From Isotricha intestinalis (Eukaryota > Ciliophora > Litostomatea > Vestibuliferida > Isotrichidae), in assembly GCA_023807065.1 (NCBI GenBank), contig JAJJLU010000956.1, forward strand, positions 1 to 13,231: a stretch of DNA of 13,231 nt. The letters are read 5' to 3'. Under the pieces are notes generated by a model. It saw nothing but the letters and a program-made list of their open reading frames with translations, was not told the origin of the DNA and made no database searches. The translations under genes and the position numbers were made by a program. Below, in pieces: positions 8,729-13,231 of this stretch; within the stretch, counting starts at the first letter, position 1; every line of letters begins with the position of its first letter.

Positions 8729-10000
8729 TTAAATTTTTTTAATTTTTGCATAAACAAATAAAGCCAAATAAGAACATAAAGCAGAAAGAACAATAAAAAC
8801 ACACAATAAAATAATACTAATTTTAACATCATAACTAACTCCTTCACAATAACTAATAACATTTAATTGAGGATGTAAAATTTTTTTAACTTTTTCTTCA
8901 AAGTTTTTAAATTCTTCTCTGTATACTCTAGTATTATCATAATAAATTTCAACAAAGAATTTATCATCATTATTTTTTCTTAATTCAAAAAATTGAGAAG
9001 AAGCAAAAGGAGTATAACTAAATTCTATATTTAAACTATCTTTTAAAAATCTTTGCATAGCAATTAAAGTAGTATCATGTCCACTATACATGACATATTT
9101 AGGATAACCAGCAGTTTCATCTAAAGTTTTAGTTTTAATTCTATATTTCATCCAATATAATATATTGTCTATTAATAAACTCATTGTTATTGTTCCTGAA
9201 TCTTTTGCATAATAATTTTGTTCTATATCTCTTCTTTTATAATATTCAAAATCTTCACAATCTTTTTCAACTTTTTCTATATTGTCTTTAAATTTTTCTA
9301 TTGTCTTCTTTTCATAATAATTTGATATTATTGCTTGACAAAATATATTTACATTTCTATAATTTTGTTTTAGAGATTTTGTTTTCATTGATTCATTAAA
9401 ATAATTATCTATTATCTTTGTCACAATTGATTTTATTAAAGTTTCATTGTTTAAATTTTTATTGATTTTATCTAAATTTTTTTTACATTTTCTTGGCCAA
9501 ACATAATCTAAAACTTTAATCATTTTTATTTTATTATTTATTCTCTTTTCTTCATAAGTATTAATAGGAACTGGATAATAATTAAAATTTTCATTATAAT
9601 TAATTTTAGATAAATCATAAGGTATTTTATTTTCTCCTTTAATTATTTGAAAATCATAATGAATCTGATTATACATTCCTAATAATTGAGATTGAGCAGA
9701 CATTATAGTTCTATTTAAATTTGTTGAATAAACTAATATTTCTTTTGATTTATATTCATAATTTAATAAATTTCTATATCTATTTTTATTTCTTAATCCA
9801 ATTAAATAATGTTGTTTTACTCCATTTAATGTTAATTCTCCTGGACCATCTTTCCATTCATTTCCAAATATATCTTTGTTTTCTTTATTTAAAAATAATG
9901 GAGAATTTATTCCATGACGAAAATGAGTTAATGCAAAATATATTTCTTCGTCTTGACATATTATTTTTACTATTAAATATAGGAGGAAGAGATATTTCAT
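8729..10000 (-). CDS. histidine acid phosphatase, type I membrane protein
   Basis: This 423-residue protein belongs to histidine acid phosphatase (branch 2 of the histidine phosphatase superfamily), which hydrolyses phosphomonoesters through a phosphohistidine. The catalytic motif RHGINSP begins at R28, with nucleophile H29. The normal form is RHGxRxP, so the second arginine is replaced by N32 (codon AAT). Other active-site elements are intact: STNLNRTIMSA, with the phosphate-binding arginine at 97, and the late SGHDTT, with H308 and proton donor D309. A signal peptide covers about residues 1-15 (YLFLLYLIVKIICQ). A single membrane span at about 394-416 is followed by a short basic tail, YAKIKKI. 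Length and topology match lysosomal acid phosphatase, so a lysosomal, food-vacuole or surface location is likely. It diverges from the zinc-finger gene with 237 bases between the starts. Confidence 0.92.
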   Translation of the reverse strand: MKYLFLLYLIVKIICQDEEIYFALTHFRHGINSPLFLNKENKDIFGNEWKDGPGELTLNGVKQHYLIGLRNKNRYRNLLNYEYKSKEILVYSTNLNRTIMSAQSQLLGMYNQIHYDFQIIKGENKIPYDLSKINYNENFNYYPVPINTYEEKRINNKIKMIKVLDYVWPRKCKKNLDKINKNLNNETLIKSIVTKIIDNYFNESMKTKSLKQNYRNVNIFCQAIISNYYEKKTIEKFKDNIEKVEKDCEDFEYYKRRDIEQNYYAKDSGTITMSLLIDNILYWMKYRIKTKTLDETAGYPKYVMYSGHDTTLIAMQRFLKDSLNIEFSYTPFASSQFFELRKNNDDKFFVEIYYDNTRVYREEFKNFEEKVKKILHPQLNVISYCEGVSYDVKISIILLCVFIVLSALCSYLALFVYAKIKKI

Positions 10001-10237
10001 ATATGTATATATATTTTTTTTTTTTGTTTGATATTTTTTTTTAAATAAATATTTTTTAATTTTTTTAATATTTTTTAATTAAAATTAAAAATAAAAATAC
10101 TTAACAAATATAAAAAAAAGAAAAAATCATATTGAATCACAATAAAAAATAAATTAATCATTTATCAAAAAGATAAAACGTATTCATTATAAATGAAATA
10201 TTTATAGGTCAAATTGTAAAAAAAAATAAAAAAAAGA
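10001..10237. promoter_or_regulatory. divergent promoter region
   Basis: These 237 bases separate the starts of two divergently transcribed genes, so both promoters must lie here. The left part is T-rich and the right part A-rich on the plus strand, with the change near 10080. Each transcript would therefore have an A-rich leader on its own sense strand. No defined TATA element or factor site can be picked out from such an AT-rich background. Confidence 0.4.
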
Positions 10238-11084
10238 ATGAGTTCAACTTCTAGAAATTCATACTTTAAAAAACAATATCAAAAAGGGAAAAGTGGCATA
10301 AAATCATATAATAAATATAATGAAAATGAAATATTTAATAAAATAATAAATGAAACTTCTTCTTCAAAAAAAGATAATCAAAATAAATCAAATATTCAAT
10401 CAGAATATAAAATCTATTTAAAAGAGGAAAATTACAATAATAAATCAAATAAAAATTTCAATAAATTTTCAGATAAGAATAACAGAAAATTTTCTGGAGA
10501 TTCAGCAAATGAATCAACAAGTAATGAAGATAATAATGAAATAACAAAATTTCCAAATAATAAAATAAATAATAAAACAAAGGAGAAAACAACATTTAAA
10601 AGTAAAGCAGATGATTTTAAAATAAAATACAAAACAGAATTATGTAAATATTATGAAATAAATGGATGTTGTAAATTTGGTGATAATGTAAGAATAAAAA
10701 ATATATAAATATATTTAGTGTGCATATGCTCATGGAAAAGAAAATTTAAGATCTAAAGTAACAAATTCAACTTCTTATAGAAGTAAAAAATGTTTTCAAT
10801 TTTATCAAAATGGTTTTTGTCCTTATGGAAATAGATGTCAATTCGCACATGAATTAAAAAGTAATATTATGAATAATCCTTATGATAAAAATATTTCTTA
10901 TTTAACTATTATTCAAACTTTATCTAAATTCGAAAATATTAATAATATTAAAACTTTAGTTGAAAAAAATAGACTTCAAATTTTCTCTAATTTTACTTCT
11001 TTTAATAATAATAAAAGTAAATTGTTTAATGATATAAAATTTCTTGTCGAAGAAGATAGTCATTTGTATAAAAGGACAAAATAA
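10238..11084 (+). CDS. tristetraprolin-type tandem CCCH zinc-finger protein (two exons)
   Basis: Exons 10238-10687 and 10719-11084 join in frame to give 271 residues. The product has two TIS11/TTP-type fingers, each C-x8-C-x5-C-x3-H: C136, C145, C151, H155 and C175, C184, C190, H194. The lead-in KYKTEL before finger 1 is the family signature; finger 2 has the related YRSKK. The linker between H155 and C175 is 19 residues, against 18 in TTP as I recall it. TTP-family proteins bind AU-rich elements in 3' untranslated regions and promote deadenylation and decay; in this AT-rich genome target choice may differ. Residues 1-125 are low-complexity (Asn, Lys, Ser), and the tail after 200 has no recognised domain. 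Without splicing, the frame stops at 10708, inside finger 1, which is strong evidence for the intron. Stop is TAA. Confidence 0.92.
10688..10718 (+). other. 31-base spliceosomal intron
   Basis: The intron begins GTAAG, ends TTTAG, is otherwise only A and T apart from one G, and contains an in-frame TAA. It is phase 0, lying between N150 and C151 of the zinc-finger protein. Removing it restores the third cysteine and the histidine of finger 1 at exact family spacing. Very short introns are typical of several ciliates. It is the only intron I can support in the window. Confidence 0.93.
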
Positions 11085-11635
11085 AAAAAATAAATTTTCT
11101 TTTATTTTTTTTATTTTATTATACTATCTTCTTATTTAAAATCAATAAAATTCAATATTTTAAATTATTAGTTTTTTATAAAATGTTTTTAGTATATAGT
11201 GATAATGATTAGTTAAATCAGTTAAAAGGGAAATTTTCTTTTATAGAAAATATTATTATCAATTTTATTCTTTATTCAAGAAATTATACAGGGATAGATT
11301 TGCATATCTATTATAAATAATGTTAAAAAATTTATATATAAATATTTATAAATGATAACATTTTATAATATTTTTTTATTTTTAAATTATATAATATTTA
11401 GAAATGCATAAAATTATAAAGAACAATTCAACAAAATCAAAAAATTGGAAAATAAATTTAAATAAAATTATATAAATCTAAAATAATTATATTTAATTAA
11501 AAGGAATTTTTATTTATGAAATCATTGATATTGAAATAAATTTATTTATAAATTATTTTTTTAACTTTTCAAAATTTATTTTCCATTAACTAAATAAATT
11601 AAAATAAATTTTTCTGATATTACTTTTATACTTGA
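11085..11635. other. 551-base convergent spacer, no gene seen
   Basis: This is the longest non-coding stretch, lying between the stops of the zinc-finger gene (+) and the RING-IBR gene (-). It should contain both 3' untranslated regions and terminators. It has frequent stops in all frames. Slightly less homopolymeric parts occur near 11205-11320, but I found no tRNA, snRNA or snoRNA signature, no repeat and no protein-like frame. Convergent genes need no promoter here, so its length is unexplained. Confidence 0.5.
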
Positions 11636-13033
11636 TTAAATATCTAATAAAGTTATTAAAGGAAAATAAGGAAGAATCAAAATAATAAAAGCTAATAAGA
11701 AAAAATAACATATTATCATTAAAATAATATATAAAATAATTTTAAATATGAAAAATAAGCATAGTTCATTATTTTTTAAAATAAAGTTTTCATTTTTAAA
11801 AAAACAATTTTTAAATTTTCTGTCACAAAATTTTCCAAATCCAAAGAACAAAATAAAAAAAGCAAAAAAAACATAAAGAAAATTTATAAGAAAATTCAAA
11901 AAAAAACCATTGTTTTGATTATGATAAAATTCTTTATCAATTTTAAAATAAATTTTACAATGATTAGGAAAATTTTTTTCTAAATGAAAATCATTATAAT
12001 CATTATTACAAAATTTACAAAATCTTTTTCTACATAATAAACAAACTTTAAAATTATTTCCTTTTTTATAAAATAAAGAATTTTTATTACATTTAGGACA
12101 AATATTATCTTTATTTTTAGAATATAAAAAAAAATTTTCATTAGAATTAATATTTAAAACATTTTTTTTAGAATATTCTTCCAAAATAAAATCTAAATTA
12201 TTATTATTTAATTCTTTAATTTTCTTAAGAGAAAATTTCATAGAATTTTTATTAGAATTTAAACAATTAATATAATTAACAGGAATATTATCAACAACAA
12301 TATTTTTATTATATTTTCCTTCACAATTAGGAACAGGACATTTAAAATTAAATAAATCATTTTCTCCTTTTAAAATTAAACCAATAAAATATTGTTTAAT
12401 GCAATTAACACAAAAAATATGTTTACAACTTTTACTATAAATAATATCTCTATGAGGATATAATCTATTACATATAATACACATTGGTTGAATTTTTTTT
12501 ATTGATTCTTCTTCATTACTTCTTTGAGTTATTTTAGAATAAGTATTAGTTTTATTATATTCATTATCATCTCTTGTTTCTATTATATTTATATCTATAT
12601 TTTTTATTGTTAATATATTATTTATTCCATTATTATTTCTTCTTCTTTCTGAATTATTTCTTACTATTATTTTATTTTCTAATTTTTCATTTATTCTTTT
12701 TTTTTCTAAATCTTCAATTTTTATTGCTTTAATTGTTTCTTCTTTTATTTTTTTAGTTGGAGATGTTAATAATCTTTTATTTTTAAAATTTGTACCATTT
12801 AAATTTAATGATATTTTCATTTTTCTTTTTTTCAAATTTGAATCTGATTTTTCTAAACAACTCAAATCTGAATTGTTATTTTTTGTTGTATTTATAAATT
12901 TATTATTTGTTAATATTGTATCATCATTTGAATTTAATATATTTTCTTGGTTTTCTATTTCAGATTTTATCTCTTTTGATTTATTATTTTGATTTTCATT
13001 TGATTTTATTGTTAATTTTGAGGTATTTAACAT
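11636..13033 (-). CDS. RING-IBR (RBR-like) membrane protein, likely E3 ubiquitin ligase
   Basis: This 465-residue protein has a basic, Asn/Lys-rich N-terminus (1 to about 180) and then an RBR-type RING1: C185, C188, C203, H205, C208, C211, C232 and C237, with spacing C-x2-C-x14-C-x-H-x2-C-x2-C-x20-C-x4-C. A second zinc module follows at C312, C315, C331, C334, C339, C342, H350 and C359, best read as IBR-like. It lacks the GCxHMxC core of a catalytic RING2. Two hydrophobic segments near 377-399 and 425-455 anchor the C-terminus, as in RNF19/RNF144-like ligases. A membrane-bound E3 role is inferred. No RING2 with a catalytic cysteine is recognisable after the IBR; only scattered cysteines (403, 410, 425, 442) remain. 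It may therefore act as a plain RING ligase or have a very divergent third module. It is the rightmost gene, its start 149 bases from the telomere repeats. Confidence 0.85.
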   Translation of the reverse strand: MLNTSKLTIKSNENQNNKSKEIKSEIENQENILNSNDDTILTNNKFINTTKNNNSDLSCLEKSDSNLKKRKMKISLNLNGTNFKNKRLLTSPTKKIKEETIKAIKIEDLEKKRINEKLENKIIVRNNSERRRNNNGINNILTIKNIDINIIETRDDNEYNKTNTYSKITQRSNEEESIKKIQPMCIICNRLYPHRDIIYSKSCKHIFCVNCIKQYFIGLILKGENDLFNFKCPVPNCEGKYNKNIVVDNIPVNYINCLNSNKNSMKFSLKKIKELNNNNLDFILEEYSKKNVLNINSNENFFLYSKNKDNICPKCNKNSLFYKKGNNFKVCLLCRKRFCKFCNNDYNDFHLEKNFPNHCKIYFKIDKEFYHNQNNGFFLNFLINFLYVFFAFFILFFGFGKFCDRKFKNCFFKNENFILKNNELCLFFIFKIILYIILMIICYFFLLAFIILILPYFPLITLLDI

Positions 13034-13182
13034 TAAAATATTTTCTTTATATTATCTATTTATTTTTTTATTAAAAATAAAAATTTTTTTTATAGAAAAA
13101 AATAAGATAAATTAATTATTTTATTTTTTTATTATTTTATTATTTAATTATAATTCAATATCAGAATTATATATTTTAGTGA

Positions 13183-13231
13183 ATTGGGGATTGGGGATTG
13201 GGGATTGGGGATTGGGGATTGGGGATTGGGG
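13183..13231. repeat. right telomere, seven exact ATTGGGG repeats
   Basis: Seven perfect tandem ATTGGGG units (equivalent to GGGGATT) run to the last base, 49 bases in all. They are the G-strand at the right end, complementary to the C-rich repeat at the left end. The unit differs from Tetrahymena GGGGTT and Oxytricha GGGGTTTT by one base in length and by an A. The adjacent 149 bases up to the last gene are nearly pure A and T and show no subtelomeric gene or repeat. Confidence 0.96.

Noticed and set aside
10238..10708. Reading frame of 156 codons as a complete gene, with a separate 71-codon gene at 10869-11084
   Set aside because: The first ends inside a CCCH finger directly after a GTAAG splice donor. 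Joining to 10719 restores exact C-x8-C-x5-C-x3-H spacing, so both are parts of one spliced gene.
5029..11084. MTR4 helicase and tristetraprolin-type protein considered as a linked RNA-decay cluster
   Set aside because: They are on opposite strands, separated by an unrelated acid phosphatase, and act in different compartments; the linkage looks accidental.
11200..11320. Less AT-homopolymeric stretch considered as tRNA or small nuclear RNA
   Set aside because: No tRNA A/B boxes or cloverleaf, no U6-like core and no snoRNA C/D box pair could be identified.

Overview
The window looks like one complete, very small linear chromosome rather than a fragment. It opens with 7-base C-strand repeats (consensus CCCCAAT) and closes with seven exact copies of the complementary ATTGGGG unit, so both ends carry telomere repeats in the correct outward orientation. 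A 13.2 kb chromosome with eight genes, extreme AT richness, short spacers and a 31-base intron points to a ciliate macronuclear minichromosome. The genes are eukaryotic and read in the standard code: seven end in TAA, one in TGA, and no stop interrupts the long conserved frames. This excludes the Tetrahymena/Paramecium type of code, in which TAA and TAG mean glutamine. A GGGGATT-type telomere with a standard-like code fits a litostome, perhaps a rumen entodiniomorph. That taxon is an inference from memory and is not proven here.

Layout, left to right: telomere (1-48); UNC-50 family Golgi membrane protein (+, 280-1158); FCP1/SCP-type HAD phosphatase with a long Asn-rich N-terminus (+, 1273-3543); small secreted protein with weak MESD-like character (+, 3604-3999); coiled-coil protein of unknown function (-, 4197-4781); MTR4-type exosome RNA helicase (-, 5029-8280); histidine acid phosphatase with signal peptide and C-terminal anchor (-, 8729-10000); tristetraprolin-type tandem CCCH zinc-finger protein whose gene is split by a 31-base intron (+, 10238-11084); RING-IBR membrane protein, a likely E3 ubiquitin ligase (-, 11636-13033); telomere (13183-13231). 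Genes occupy roughly four fifths of the sequence.

The genes do not form a pathway. They are unrelated housekeeping functions: Golgi trafficking, protein dephosphorylation, ER/secretory biology, nuclear RNA surveillance, lysosomal hydrolysis, mRNA turnover and ubiquitination. This is what is expected of a gene-dense macronuclear chromosome. I see no new defence or mobile system. The least expected signal is a block-wise switch between A-ending and T-ending synonymous codons inside single genes (ATA versus ATT for isoleucine). Other points worth a second look are the altered RHGxRxP motif of the acid phosphatase, the RBR-like protein without a recognisable RING2, and the difference in repeat quality between the two telomeres.
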